Positions 51,334-60,049 of a stretch of DNA of 64,000 nt are shown here, in pieces (position 1 is the stretch's first letter; each line of letters begins with the position of its first letter). The stretch is from Sphingopyxis sp. (lineage in GTDB: Bacteria > Pseudomonadota > Alphaproteobacteria > Sphingomonadales > Sphingomonadaceae). Both the position numbers and the translations under genes were made by a program. Where the stretch lies: NCBI GenBank assembly GCA_016793775.1, contig JAEULK010000102.1, positions 27,647 through 91,646 of the forward strand, read 5' to 3'. The notes under the pieces were generated by a model that saw only the letters and a program-made list of their open reading frames with translations, was not told where the DNA came from and did not search any database.

Positions 51334-52848
51334 TCAGGCGTGCTGGGTCGGGCGGGGCGAGTCCATCGCCACCGCCGCCGCCGAAATCGCGGCGCCGACG
51401 AGCCCCATATCGCGGTCGAGCCGAGCGTCGAGCGCGGCATCGTCGAGCCCCGCCATCTCGACCATCACCGGCATCGAAAGCGACAGGCGCAGCGTTCCGG
51501 CGGCGCGGCCGTCGGCCAGACAGTGGGTGCGCACCGGCTGGCCGAGCCGGATTTCCTGGCCCAGCCACTGGCGCGACTGACGCGCGATCTGGCGATGGAT
51601 GGCGCGCGCCGCGTCGAAATCGCAATTCGCCCAGCGGCCCGAAAGATCGAGCGTCCGCAGCGTCGTGGCGGCGAGGCAGGGGGCGGTGCCGTCGGTGCCA
51701 GGGATGTCGCGCAGTTCGAGCCGCGCGACCATCCGGTCGACATGATGGCCGAAGCGCCCGGCGATATGATCGACCTGTGGCGCCGGCAGCGCGGCAAAGC
51801 GTTCGATCTCGATCATCGCCGCCTGCAAGCGCAGCAGCAGGCCATAATTGCCCAATGCCGGCAGCGTGTCGGCACCCGGCCAGTCGGCGGGCCATTCGGC
51901 GCGCGTCGCCACGCGGCGGAAGCCGTCGGGCAGCGGGAGAGCCTTGGCGCGGACCGCGCCGGGGACAAGGGCAAAGCCGCTGAACGGCGGCCCGCCGGCG
52001 AATTTCGATCCGGTCATCAGCACCGTGCAGCCGAGCGCCAGATAGCGGCGGATGGCGGCGGGCGCGACGCGCAGCTGACAGGCATCGACGACGATGCTCA
52101 AAGAATCGCCAAACGCGCTCACGAGCCGTTCGACATCGGCGAGTACCGGCAGCGTGAGTCCCGATTTCGAGCCATGAACGACATGGACGACGGGACGACG
52201 GTCGCGCGCGATCGCGGTCTGGGCGGCTGCGGCAAGCTCGTCGGTGACGGCGGTCGATGCGCGGGGGCGGCCCGCTGCGTCGCGCACCGCGACATCGATG
52301 AGTTCGGTTCCGGCAAAGGCCGGATCGATCGCGGTCTGGGTGACGACGCGCGCGCCGGTGGCCGTCTCGTCGGCGAAGAAGCGGCCTGCGGCGCTATGGA
52401 CGCAGCCGCTGCCGACTTCGTCACGGCCGAGCAGAACGGCGGTGATCGGTCGTCCGTCGTGCGCGGCGGCGAGGCCGACATATTCCAGGTCGGTTCCCGA
52501 TGCGGCAAAGACCACCGCCGTGTCGGGCGTGCCGAACGCGTCGGTCAGTTGGAAGCGCAGGATCGCCAGCGCCGCGGCATAATCGCCCGCCGCAACCGGA
52601 CGGTCGAGCCCGTGATGCCAGCGATCGAGCAGCGTGTTGAAGGCGTGGTCCGAAATGCTGCTGATCGTCGATGAGCCATAGGCAAGGGCATCCGACGGCA
52701 GCACGCCGGCATGATATTGATTGCGGCCATCGGCATCGGGACGTATCCGCGCATCGCCGCCGCTGGTGAGGACGGTCGCCAGCCGCGCCGCATAGTGCTT
52801 CGCCGGTGGAAGGCGGGGTTCGTCGGCGGCAATCGCGTTGAGCAGCAT
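51334..52848 (-). CDS. PLP-dependent enzyme, class-V aminotransferase/cysteine-desulfurase fold
   Basis: A 504-residue fold-type-I PLP enzyme. The PLP-binding Lys is in TVLMTGSKFAGGPPFSGFAL, preceded by VVDACQLRVAPAAI with the cofactor-contacting Asp. The N-terminal GSSTISSISDHAFNTLLDRW is unusual for NifS-type desulfurases, and the protein is about 100 residues longer than those, so a true desulfurase role is doubtful. It is divergent from an ATP-grasp/nucleotidyltransferase operon, which suggests that it provides an amino-acid-like building block. The exact substrate is unknown. Confidence 0.8.
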   Translation of the reverse strand: MLLNAIAADEPRLPPAKHYAARLATVLTSGGDARIRPDADGRNQYHAGVLPSDALAYGSSTISSISDHAFNTLLDRWHHGLDRPVAAGDYAAALAILRFQLTDAFGTPDTAVVFAASGTDLEYVGLAAAHDGRPITAVLLGRDEVGSGCVHSAAGRFFADETATGARVVTQTAIDPAFAGTELIDVAVRDAAGRPRASTAVTDELAAAAQTAIARDRRPVVHVVHGSKSGLTLPVLADVERLVSAFGDSLSIVVDACQLRVAPAAIRRYLALGCTVLMTGSKFAGGPPFSGFALVPGAVRAKALPLPDGFRRVATRAEWPADWPGADTLPALGNYGLLLRLQAAMIEIERFAALPAPQVDHIAGRFGHHVDRMVARLELRDIPGTDGTAPCLAATTLRTLDLSGRWANCDFDAARAIHRQIARQSRQWLGQEIRLGQPVRTHCLADGRAAGTLRLSLSMPVMVEMAGLDDAALDARLDRDMGLVGAAISAAAVAMDSPRPTQHA

Positions 52849-52981
52849 CGGGGGCGCGGTCCTTGGTGGGAGGGGAAGGCCCGCATCTACCGGCCGAAAA
52901 TGACAGTCTTCGGGCGTTTTGGTTTCAGCCCCGTCACCAAAGGGTCATGCCGCTGCAACCTCGGCGTGGTCAAACCGACTT

Positions 52982-54010
52982 ATGCGAACGACCTCTCTCG
53001 AGCCGACACGGCTATCCGACGCCATCCGCGATCAGCGGCTGCTCTTCATCGCCAAACATGCGCGCTGGACTGGCGCGCTGCACCCCGAAGACGGCAATCA
53101 CGCGCTCTATCACCGCGAGATCCGCGAGATATTGGAGGGGCTGGAGCTGCCGCTGTTGATCGCTGACAGCTATGATGTCCTGTTCGACCGGCCCGTGGCC
53201 GATTTCGTCTTTCCTCTGCTCAACCGCGGGGGCTTCTTCAATTCAGAGATGCTGCTGCCTTTGCTCTGCAACCGCATGGGGCTGCCCTATGTCGGCGCCT
53301 CGCCGATCGTGCGCGGGCTGTCCGACGACAAGCATCTGACCAAGCTCGAGGCCGCCGCGCGCGATATCCCGACCGCACCCTGGGCCTTGTTCCGCCGCGG
53401 CGCGCCGATCAACGTGTCGCGCTGCCCGCCCGCCGCGCGCTGGGTGATCAAGCCGAACAACAGCTCGGCCTCCTGGGGCATCCGCGACGCCCACGACCGC
53501 GTCGAGCTGGCGCAGGCGGTTGCCGAAATCCACGCGCTCGACCATGACGCAATCGTCGAACCCTTCCTTGCGGGCAGCGACGTCGAGGTGCCGGTGATCA
53601 CGATCGATGGCGCGCCCGCGATGCTGCCGATGATGATCTTCGAACAGGCCGATCCGACGCACCTGCGCAACTATCAGGAAAAGCGCGATCTGGTCGACCG
53701 CAGCGCCAAATACAGCCTCAAATTGCTAGACGCGCCCGGGATCGGCGAACGCATCGCCGCGATGACGACACAGATGGCCGAAATCTTTCGCCCCTTCGAC
53801 TTCGGCCGCTTCGAATTCCGCGTCGATTTCGAGACCGGCGACGTGCGGCTGCTCGAGGTCAATCTCAATTGCAACCTGTGGTCCGAAAAGGTCTTCGGTC
53901 GCGCGGCGGTCGCGGCGGGGTTCAGCCAGGCCGACCTGATCGAGACGATCGTCGCGGAAAGCATGCTGCGCCAATTGGCGCCGGCGGCAGCGCGGAAGGA
54001 TGCGGCATGA
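52982..54010 (+). CDS. ATP-grasp ligase (D-Ala-D-Ala ligase-like)
   Basis: A 342-residue ATP-grasp enzyme. Nucleotide-binding elements include WVIKPNNSSASWGI and DHDAIVEPFLAGSDVEVPVI. The metal/catalytic C-terminal region is FEFRVDFETGDVRLLEVNLN followed by CNLWSEKVFGRAA. It resembles D-alanine-D-alanine ligase but is unlikely to be the cell-wall enzyme because of its neighbours. ATP-grasp ligases join a carboxylate to an amine, alcohol or thiol. It overlaps the nucleotidyltransferase gene by four bases and starts about 130 bases from the divergent PLP-enzyme gene. The three probably make one product. Confidence 0.85.
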   Translation: MRTTSLEPTRLSDAIRDQRLLFIAKHARWTGALHPEDGNHALYHREIREILEGLELPLLIADSYDVLFDRPVADFVFPLLNRGGFFNSEMLLPLLCNRMGLPYVGASPIVRGLSDDKHLTKLEAAARDIPTAPWALFRRGAPINVSRCPPAARWVIKPNNSSASWGIRDAHDRVELAQAVAEIHALDHDAIVEPFLAGSDVEVPVITIDGAPAMLPMMIFEQADPTHLRNYQEKRDLVDRSAKYSLKLLDAPGIGERIAAMTTQMAEIFRPFDFGRFEFRVDFETGDVRLLEVNLNCNLWSEKVFGRAAVAAGFSQADLIETIVAESMLRQLAPAAARKDAA

Positions 54011-54870
54011 GCCTGGGTTCCATCCTGATCCTTGCTGGGCGCCGTCCGGGCGCGGTCGATGCTCTCGCCGAGGCGCATGGTGTCGCGGACAAATGTCTGG
54101 TGCCGGTCGCCGGTCGGCCGATGCTCGCCCATATCCTCGCCAGCGCAGCGGCCACCGATGCCGCGCAAATCTTCGTGTCGAGCCATCATGAGGGGCTGGC
54201 CGACGATCTGGGCGATATCGTCGTCGACCGCCTTGGCGAGCGGCTGGTTTTTGTGGCCGCCACCGACAACCTCACCGACTCGGTGCTGACGGTTGCTGAC
54301 CAAGCCGCCTATCCGCTGCTGATCACCACCGCCGACAATTGCCTGCTGACCCCCGAGACGATTGCCGAGATCGGCGCCGAAGCGGCGCGGCTGGGTGCCG
54401 AGGCGGGGGTTGCGCTCGCCCGGCGCGAGGACGTGCGGGCGGTGCATCCCGAGGGCCAGCGGCGCTTCTATGAGTTTTCGGACGTCGCGGTGTCGAACTG
54501 CAACGCCTATTGGATGGGTCATCGCGGCGCGCTTAAAGCCGCCGAGGCGTTTCGCGGCGGCGGCCAGTTCGTCAAGAAGCCGGTGCGCGTGATGCAGGCG
54601 TTCGGGCTGATCAACCTGCTGCGCTTCCGCTTCGGCCTTGGCCCGATCCACCATATTTTCCGGCGCATTTCGCGCCACCTGAAAGTCGAAGTCGCCCCGC
54701 TGCTGGTGAGCAACGGGGCGACGGCGATCGATGTCGACAATGAGCGGTCGCTGCGGGTGACCGAGGCGCTGATGGCGCGCCTCGCGATCGTCAGTCCGCA
54801 ACCCAATTGCCGTGAAATCCCGGGGGAACCCGATGCGGCAAATGAACGACAGCTTGCGGTGACCCGGTAA
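54007..54870 (+). CDS. MobA-like nucleotidyltransferase
   Basis: A 287-residue NTP-transferase fold. The phosphate-binding start reads SILILAGRRPGAVDALAEAH and leads to DKCLVPVAGRPMLAHIL, a slightly altered version of the LAGGxGxR...K...PV.GkPm pattern. LITTADNCLLTPETI holds the metal-binding Asp. Such enzymes transfer a nucleotide to a phosphosugar, phospho-alcohol or cofactor precursor. It is coupled to the ATP-grasp ligase. Its last 80 bases overlap the end of the carotenoid-oxygenase gene on the other strand. Confidence 0.85.
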   Translation: MSLGSILILAGRRPGAVDALAEAHGVADKCLVPVAGRPMLAHILASAAATDAAQIFVSSHHEGLADDLGDIVVDRLGERLVFVAATDNLTDSVLTVADQAAYPLLITTADNCLLTPETIAEIGAEAARLGAEAGVALARREDVRAVHPEGQRRFYEFSDVAVSNCNAYWMGHRGALKAAEAFRGGGQFVKKPVRVMQAFGLINLLRFRFGLGPIHHIFRRISRHLKVEVAPLLVSNGATAIDVDNERSLRVTEALMARLAIVSPQPNCREIPGEPDAANERQLAVTR

Positions 54871-56233
54871 AGTCATCGGCGTTGAGGATGACGAGATCGG
54901 TGGTCTCGTCGTTCATGTCGACCACCAGCCCGATCAGCCAGCCGTCGTCTTCGGCGCCGTTTTCAGTGCGCGGAACGAAGACGAACTCGCCGGGGTGGCG
55001 CCCGGCGCCGAATTCGTGCGCGACCGAAGTGCCGGCGTCTAGGTCGTGGCGGAACAGCTTGGTTTCGGCCATCGCCCATTCGGCCGATTTTCCGTCGGGC
55101 AAGGCAACACTGTAAACATAGCGATAGGGCCTGGTCGTCAGCCGCTCGTCATAGCGCGGGAATTCCTGCGCATGGTCGTGGATGACGGTGCGGGTCGTGG
55201 TGCTGGCGGCGGGATCGATCGTCCAGCGTTCGAGGCGCGACCGTTCGCTGTCGGGGCCGCGTTTCGAGCTGGCGAACATCGTTTCGTGCGCGACGACATC
55301 GACGATCACTTTGCCGTCCGCGGTCTCGAACGCGTTGGCGGGGTGGAATACATAGCAGGGTTCGACGGGAACCCAGATGATGTCCTCGGCGGCGCCTTTC
55401 CTGGGGAGGAGGCCCACACGCGCCTGATGCTTGTCGTTCCACGCATAGGGAAAGCTGTAGCCCGCGAGCAGCAGTTTCATCGAGAAGGTGACCGGCAGGT
55501 CGAGGATCAGCACATGGTTTTCGGTGATCGCGCAGTCGTGGATCGAGGGACCGTCGCTGACCGGGATCGCGAGTTCGCGGGTGACCTGCGCATCTTTGTC
55601 GAGCACGACGTGCCACACCTTGTTCGGCTCGTCGCCGCGATAGGTGATGGCGTGCATTTCGTCGGTGGCGGGGTCATGATGCGGGTGCGCCGTGAAGCTG
55701 CCGACCAAGGTGCCGTCGAACGGGTTGTGCGCGATGGTGTCGAGCTCATAGCCGAGTTCGACGGGCTTGCCGCCGGCTTCGACGATCGCGAAGGTGCGGC
55801 CGGCCATGCCGACGACATTGGTGTTCGGCGCGTCATTGTTCGCATGGCGCGGGCCGGGGGGCAGGTCTTCGCCGAGCACGTCACAGGCTTCGCTGCCGCG
55901 GACCCAGCGGTTGCGGTACCAGTCGGCCTTGCCGCCCTCGATGCGGATGCCGTGCACCATGCCGGCACCGGTGAACCAGTGATAGCTGGCGGGGTCGGGG
56001 GCTTCGGCCGGGTTGGGGCCGTTGCGCAGGTAGCGGCCAGTCAGTGCGGCGGGGATTTCGCCGTCGACGCGCAGTTCCTCCAGCGTCACCTCTTCGGTCA
56101 TCGGCTTGTGGATGCCGGTCAGGAAGGGATGGGCGTCGGTGGGGCGGGGGAGCCGCTTGCGGTTGAAATCGGCGACTTTGCCGATGGTCTTGACGACGGC
56201 GCCGCGGATGAGGGTTTCGACATTGCTGGCCAT
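54791..56233 (-). CDS. Carotenoid oxygenase family protein
   Basis: A 480-residue seven-bladed propeller enzyme that cleaves C=C bonds in carotenoids or stilbenes (lignostilbene dioxygenase group) using a four-His iron centre. Typical segments are GRYLRNGPNPAEAPDPASYH, FTGAGMVHGIRI, SFTAHPHHDPATDEMHAITY and the conserved C-terminal VVHLPHRVPPGFHGNWV. In sphingomonads such enzymes often act on lignin-derived stilbenes, but the substrate here is not decided by sequence. It is divergent from a TetR gene that likely controls it. The C-terminus is conserved, so the overlap with the nucleotidyltransferase gene is real. Confidence 0.93.
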   Translation of the reverse strand: MASNVETLIRGAVVKTIGKVADFNRKRLPRPTDAHPFLTGIHKPMTEEVTLEELRVDGEIPAALTGRYLRNGPNPAEAPDPASYHWFTGAGMVHGIRIEGGKADWYRNRWVRGSEACDVLGEDLPPGPRHANNDAPNTNVVGMAGRTFAIVEAGGKPVELGYELDTIAHNPFDGTLVGSFTAHPHHDPATDEMHAITYRGDEPNKVWHVVLDKDAQVTRELAIPVSDGPSIHDCAITENHVLILDLPVTFSMKLLLAGYSFPYAWNDKHQARVGLLPRKGAAEDIIWVPVEPCYVFHPANAFETADGKVIVDVVAHETMFASSKRGPDSERSRLERWTIDPAASTTTRTVIHDHAQEFPRYDERLTTRPYRYVYSVALPDGKSAEWAMAETKLFRHDLDAGTSVAHEFGAGRHPGEFVFVPRTENGAEDDGWLIGLVVDMNDETTDLVILNADDFTGSPQAVVHLPHRVPPGFHGNWVAD

Positions 56234-56302
56234 GAATTTGCTCCTTACGGAAGTTTGCGAAAGTGTCGCGTAGCGTGGGGTTGCGCAACCGAATCGGTAT
56301 GT

Positions 56303-56347
56303 TTACAGTGGCAACATTATGGCGATCGAAGATAACAGTGTCAACAT
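56303..56347. promoter_or_regulatory. Direct repeat spanning the TetR start codon
   Basis: TTACAGTGGCAACAT (56303-56317) and TAACAGTGTCAACAT (56333-56347) are 13 of 15 identical and spaced 30 bases apart, three helical turns. One copy precedes the ATG at 56319 and the other lies within the first codons. Likely operator for this TetR and the divergent carotenoid oxygenase. Confidence 0.55.
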
Positions 56348-56927
56348 AAAAAGCGACGGCGCCAAAGCGGCGGGCGCTTATCATCATGGCGACCTGCGCG
56401 CGGCGGTGATCGCGGCGGGGCTGAAGCGGCTGGCCGCGGGCGACGACGGCGAGCTGGGGCTGCGCGCGCTGGCGCGCGACGTGGGGGTCAGCGCGACCGC
56501 GCTTTACCGCCATTTTCCCGACAAGGAAGCGCTGCTCGACGCGCTGGCGGACGAGGGGCTGCGGCGGCTCGGCGCGCTCCAGGCGCAGGCGTGGCTGAAG
56601 GCGGGCGGCAAGGTGGGGGGGTTCAAGGCGATCGGCGCCGCTTATGTGCGCTTCGCCCATGACGAGCCGGCGCTGTTCCGGCTGAGCTTCACCCGCCAGA
56701 TGCCCGACCGCAAGGACGAGGAGGATGGCGGCGAAGTTGCCTATAATTTGCTCCGCGCCGGAATCGGCGAGGCGCTGCCGGGCGTGACCGAGCCCGATGC
56801 TGCCGCGCTCCACGCCTGGGCGCTGGTCCATGGCCTGGCGATGCTGATCCTCGACCGGCGTATCGACTGGGACGAGGCGCTGGTCGACAAGGTCGTCGGG
56901 CTGACTTTCGGCGGGCTGGCCAGATAG
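56319..56927 (+). CDS. TetR/AcrR family transcriptional regulator
   Basis: A 202-residue regulator with HTH region AYHHGDLRAAVIAAGLKRLA and LRALARDVGVSATALYRHFP followed by DKEALLDALAD. The C-terminal part resembles the WHG-type TetR ligand domain (FAHDEPALFRLSFTRQMPDR and later ALHAWALVHGLAMLIL). No ribosome-binding site precedes the ATG and no in-frame alternative exists before the HTH, so the message may be leaderless. It probably represses the divergent carotenoid-oxygenase gene. Confidence 0.9.
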   Translation: MAIEDNSVNIKSDGAKAAGAYHHGDLRAAVIAAGLKRLAAGDDGELGLRALARDVGVSATALYRHFPDKEALLDALADEGLRRLGALQAQAWLKAGGKVGGFKAIGAAYVRFAHDEPALFRLSFTRQMPDRKDEEDGGEVAYNLLRAGIGEALPGVTEPDAAALHAWALVHGLAMLILDRRIDWDEALVDKVVGLTFGGLAR

Positions 56928-56971
56928 CGGGGCCCGGCGTGCCGTAGCGCCATCGGCATCGACCGCGGCTT

Positions 56972-58801
56972 ATGTTAGCGGTTTCTTTGCCATTATCGGC
57001 GATCCTGCCCGGCATGAAGCGGCCGCTACCCCCCAAGGTCGAGACGCTCTTCTGGTCCCTTTTGACGGCGCTGGGCTATTTCCTGCTCGCCAGCCTGTCT
57101 CTCTATGCGACCAAGGGCGCCGACAATATCGCCGCGGTATGGCCCCCGAGCGGCTATCTGCTCGCCATGCTGCTGCTGATGCCCGCGCGCGCGCGCGCCG
57201 GGGGCATGGGCGGCATGGCGGCGGCCAGCCTCGGCGCCAATCTGCTCGCCGAGACGCCGCTGTGGCCGTCGATCGCCTTTACCATCGCCAATGTCTGCGA
57301 GGGCCTGCTCGCGCTGTGGCTGGTCAATCGCCACGAACGCGCGGTCCCGACCTTCATGGCGACGCGCTCGGTCGTCAATTTCTGTTTCGCCGCCCTCGCC
57401 GCCAGCATCGCCAGCGCCGGCGTCGCGGCGCTGCTGACCGGCGGCAGTTTTGAGTTTTTCCGCTCGTGGATGACCACCGTCGCACTCGGCATGCTGATCA
57501 TCGCGCCGCCGGTGGTGATGCTCGCGCGGCTGGCCGAATCGGGGCTGCTACGCCACACCAACCGCGCGACGATCGTCGAATCGGTGGTGATGCTGACGAT
57601 CACCGCCGCGGTGACCGCCGCCTGCTTCTCGCAGTCGGGCTATCCTGTCACCTTCATCCCCTGCGTCGCGGTGGTCGCCTGTTCCTATCGCCTTGGCCCG
57701 TTCGGGGCGGCGGGGAGCGTGCTGATCGTCGCGATCATCACATCCTGGGCGACCGGGCGCGGGCTGGGTCCGATCGCGGGCATGGAGGCGCGGCCCGAGG
57801 TCATCATATTGTTCCTGCAATTCTATCTGCTGACCCTGCTCGGCAGCGCGCTGCCGCTCGCGGCGCTGCTAGTCGGGCGCCAGCGGCTCGCGAAACGGCT
57901 CGAACAGAGCAACCGCTGGCTGCTGCAGGCCGAAGCGGCGGCGCTCGTCGGCCATTGGCGCGTCGATCTGATCCGCTGGACGATCCAATGGTCCGACCAG
58001 GCCTATCGCATCCACGGCGTCGAACCCGGCACGGCGATGACGGTGCAGAGCAGCCTCGACCTTTATATCCCCGCGGATGCGGCGCGGATGCGCGCGACGC
58101 TGGAACAGGCGGTCGTCACCGGGGCGCCGTTCGAATATCAGGGCCAGATCATCCGCGCCGACGACGAAGTGCGCGACATCGTTTCGCACGGGTCGATCGA
58201 ATATAGCCGCGGCGGCAAGCCGATCGGCATCTTCGGCACGATCCAGGATGTGACCGAGAGCGTCGAAAACGCGCGGATGCTGGAGGCCGCGCGGAGCGAC
58301 GCCGAGGCGGCGGCGAACACCGACGCGCTGACCGGGCTGCCCAACCGCCGGCACACGCTGGCCTTCCTCGAACGCGCGCTGATCGGCGCGCGCGAAAATG
58401 GCGCGCCGTTGGCGGTCGCGGTCTTCGACATCGATCATTTCAAGCGGATCAACGACGTGCATGGCCACGGCGTCGGCGACGAGGTGATCCGCCGCGTCGC
58501 GCACCGCGCCAAGGCGTCGCTGCGCGAAGAGGATATGGTCGGGCGTTTCGGCGGCGAAGAGTTCGTCTGCATCCTCCGGCGGTCGAGCGCGCAGGCCGCC
58601 GAACTGGTCGCCGAACGGGTGCGGCAGGCGATCGAGGGCGGTCACGGCCGCGCCGACGACGCGGGTCCGCCGGCGACGGTGAGCATCGGGGTCGCGGTGT
58701 TTGCCGGCGAAACGAGCGCCGAGGCGCTGCTGCAGCGGGCGGACGAGGCGCTGTATGTGGCGAAGCGCGAGGGGCGGAACCGGCTGCGGATGGCGGCTTA
58801 G
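56972..58801 (+). CDS. MASE1-PAS-GGDEF diguanylate cyclase
   Basis: A 609-residue membrane-bound c-di-GMP synthase. An N-terminal MASE1-type integral membrane sensor (about residues 25-300, with ADNIAAVWPPSGYLLAMLLL) is followed by a PAS-like region (DQAYRIHGVEPGTAMTVQSS) and a C-terminal GGDEF domain (about 445-605, DALTGLPNRRHTLAFLERAL). The active-site signature is GRFGGEEFVCILRR. REED, placed five residues before it, is an inhibitory RxxD site, so product inhibition is expected. The start is uncertain; MKRPLPPKVE, 14 codons later, is possible. No EAL domain is present. Confidence 0.93.
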   Translation: MLAVSLPLSAILPGMKRPLPPKVETLFWSLLTALGYFLLASLSLYATKGADNIAAVWPPSGYLLAMLLLMPARARAGGMGGMAAASLGANLLAETPLWPSIAFTIANVCEGLLALWLVNRHERAVPTFMATRSVVNFCFAALAASIASAGVAALLTGGSFEFFRSWMTTVALGMLIIAPPVVMLARLAESGLLRHTNRATIVESVVMLTITAAVTAACFSQSGYPVTFIPCVAVVACSYRLGPFGAAGSVLIVAIITSWATGRGLGPIAGMEARPEVIILFLQFYLLTLLGSALPLAALLVGRQRLAKRLEQSNRWLLQAEAAALVGHWRVDLIRWTIQWSDQAYRIHGVEPGTAMTVQSSLDLYIPADAARMRATLEQAVVTGAPFEYQGQIIRADDEVRDIVSHGSIEYSRGGKPIGIFGTIQDVTESVENARMLEAARSDAEAAANTDALTGLPNRRHTLAFLERALIGARENGAPLAVAVFDIDHFKRINDVHGHGVGDEVIRRVAHRAKASLREEDMVGRFGGEEFVCILRRSSAQAAELVAERVRQAIEGGHGRADDAGPPATVSIGVAVFAGETSAEALLQRADEALYVAKREGRNRLRMAA

Positions 58802-58835
58802 GGCGGGTTTGGGGCTAAACGCGACATCTATATCA

Positions 58836-58940
58836 TCGTCATCCTGAACTTGTTTCAGGATCCATGGTCTGCCTTTTCCCTCCGCGCAGCGTCACATGCG
58901 AGCTCAGGCCATGGATGCTGAAACAAGTTCAGCATGACGA
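58836..58940. repeat. REP-like pair of 32-bp inverted arms
   Basis: Arms 58836-58867 and 58909-58940 are reverse complements with two mismatches (TCGTCATCCTGAACTTG against TCGTCATGCTGAACTTG at the outer ends), around a 41-base centre. Each arm contains its own small palindrome around CTGAA/TTCAG. It lies between convergent genes. It is of the dispersed intergenic type. Confidence 0.75.
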
Positions 58941-58977
58941 GAATTGAGAGACGGGCTTGTACCTAAACCGACTGTCG

Positions 58978-59862
58978 CTACCGCAGTTCCCGCTCCACCA
59001 GCAGCTCCGTCGCGGGTTTGCGCCGCAGCGCCACGATCAGCACGCCGAGCATCGCGAGCGCGCCGCCCAGCGCCATGCGCAGGTCGAAATGGTCGTGGGT
59101 GATCAGCACGCCGAGGCCGATCGTGGCGAGCGGGGTCATCAGGGTCAGCGGCGCGAGCAGGTTCGCCTCGTAACGCTGGATCAGATGATAATAGACCGAG
59201 TGCGCGCCGACCGACACGATCAGCGCGGTGAACAGCACCGCGGCGGCGAAGGGCCAGCCGGCGGACGTGGCCGCGGCCCATTGTCCGGTTTCAAAGCCCG
59301 CCGACGCGAGGCCGAGCGCGATCAGCGAGACCAGTCCGACCCACGCCTGGAACCGGAAGGGGGTGACGCCATCGACCTGCTTCATCAGCACCGCGCCCGC
59401 GGCGCCCGAAAAGGCCGAGGCCGCGACCAGCCATAGTCCGGTCGACAGCGCGAAACCGGGGCGCCAGGTGACGATCAGCACCCCGGCGAGGGTCAGTGCG
59501 ATGCCGAGGCCGCGCCGCCAGTGGACTCGTTCGCCGAGGACCAGCACCGAGAGCAGCATGGTGAAGGGCACGCCGAGTTGCAGCACGATCGCCGCCGCCG
59601 AGGGCGAGGTCGTCTTTAACCCCATGAACAGCAAGGCGAAGCTGCCTCCGCCGAGGCACAGCGCGATCGCGACGATGCGCCAGGCCGGGCGCGGCATCGG
59701 CAGCAGCCAGGGCAACATGACCAGCGCGACGACCGCGAAACGCAGCGTGACATAGAAAAGCGGCGGAACGCCCCAGGTGCTGACGATGATCTTGCTCAGC
59801 ACATTGTTGAAGGCCCAGATCAGGCACACCGCAACGAGGAGGAGGAAATCGCGGACGCGCAC
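58978..59862 (-). CDS. EamA/DMT-family transporter
   Basis: A 294-residue inner-membrane protein with ten hydrophobic helices in two EamA repeats. It starts LLLVAVCLIWAFNNVLSKII; the second half includes LTLMTPLATIGLGVLITHDH. Drug/metabolite transporters of this family export amino acids, metabolites or drugs. No partner gene gives a hint of the substrate. It is transcribed leftward behind the TonB receptor, after a hairpin. Confidence 0.92.
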   Translation of the reverse strand: MRVRDFLLLVAVCLIWAFNNVLSKIIVSTWGVPPLFYVTLRFAVVALVMLPWLLPMPRPAWRIVAIALCLGGGSFALLFMGLKTTSPSAAAIVLQLGVPFTMLLSVLVLGERVHWRRGLGIALTLAGVLIVTWRPGFALSTGLWLVAASAFSGAAGAVLMKQVDGVTPFRFQAWVGLVSLIALGLASAGFETGQWAAATSAGWPFAAAVLFTALIVSVGAHSVYYHLIQRYEANLLAPLTLMTPLATIGLGVLITHDHFDLRMALGGALAMLGVLIVALRRKPATELLVERELR

Positions 59863-59974
59863 AGTCTTTTCCCGCTGGCGGACGTCCGATCGCCCGCGTT
59901 CGGGGACGCGTTAGCAGATAGGGCGGGGGAGGGAAGGCGCCGCGCCACCTGTCGGCGAAATTACCCGAATAAGA

Positions 59975-60003
59975 TCCGGAGCCGCCGGTTTGGCGGCTCC
60001 GGA
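59975..60003 (-). terminator. Hairpin after the second TonB receptor gene
   Basis: A perfect 12-bp stem, TCCGGAGCCGCC and GGCGGCTCCGGA, with a 5-base loop. On the minus strand it is followed by TCTTATT, a modest T-run. It probably terminates the receptor message. Confidence 0.6.
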
Positions 60004-60049
60004 GGCAAGTTTACGATGTTAATTTTGGCGGTTTACTAATGGTTGGATT

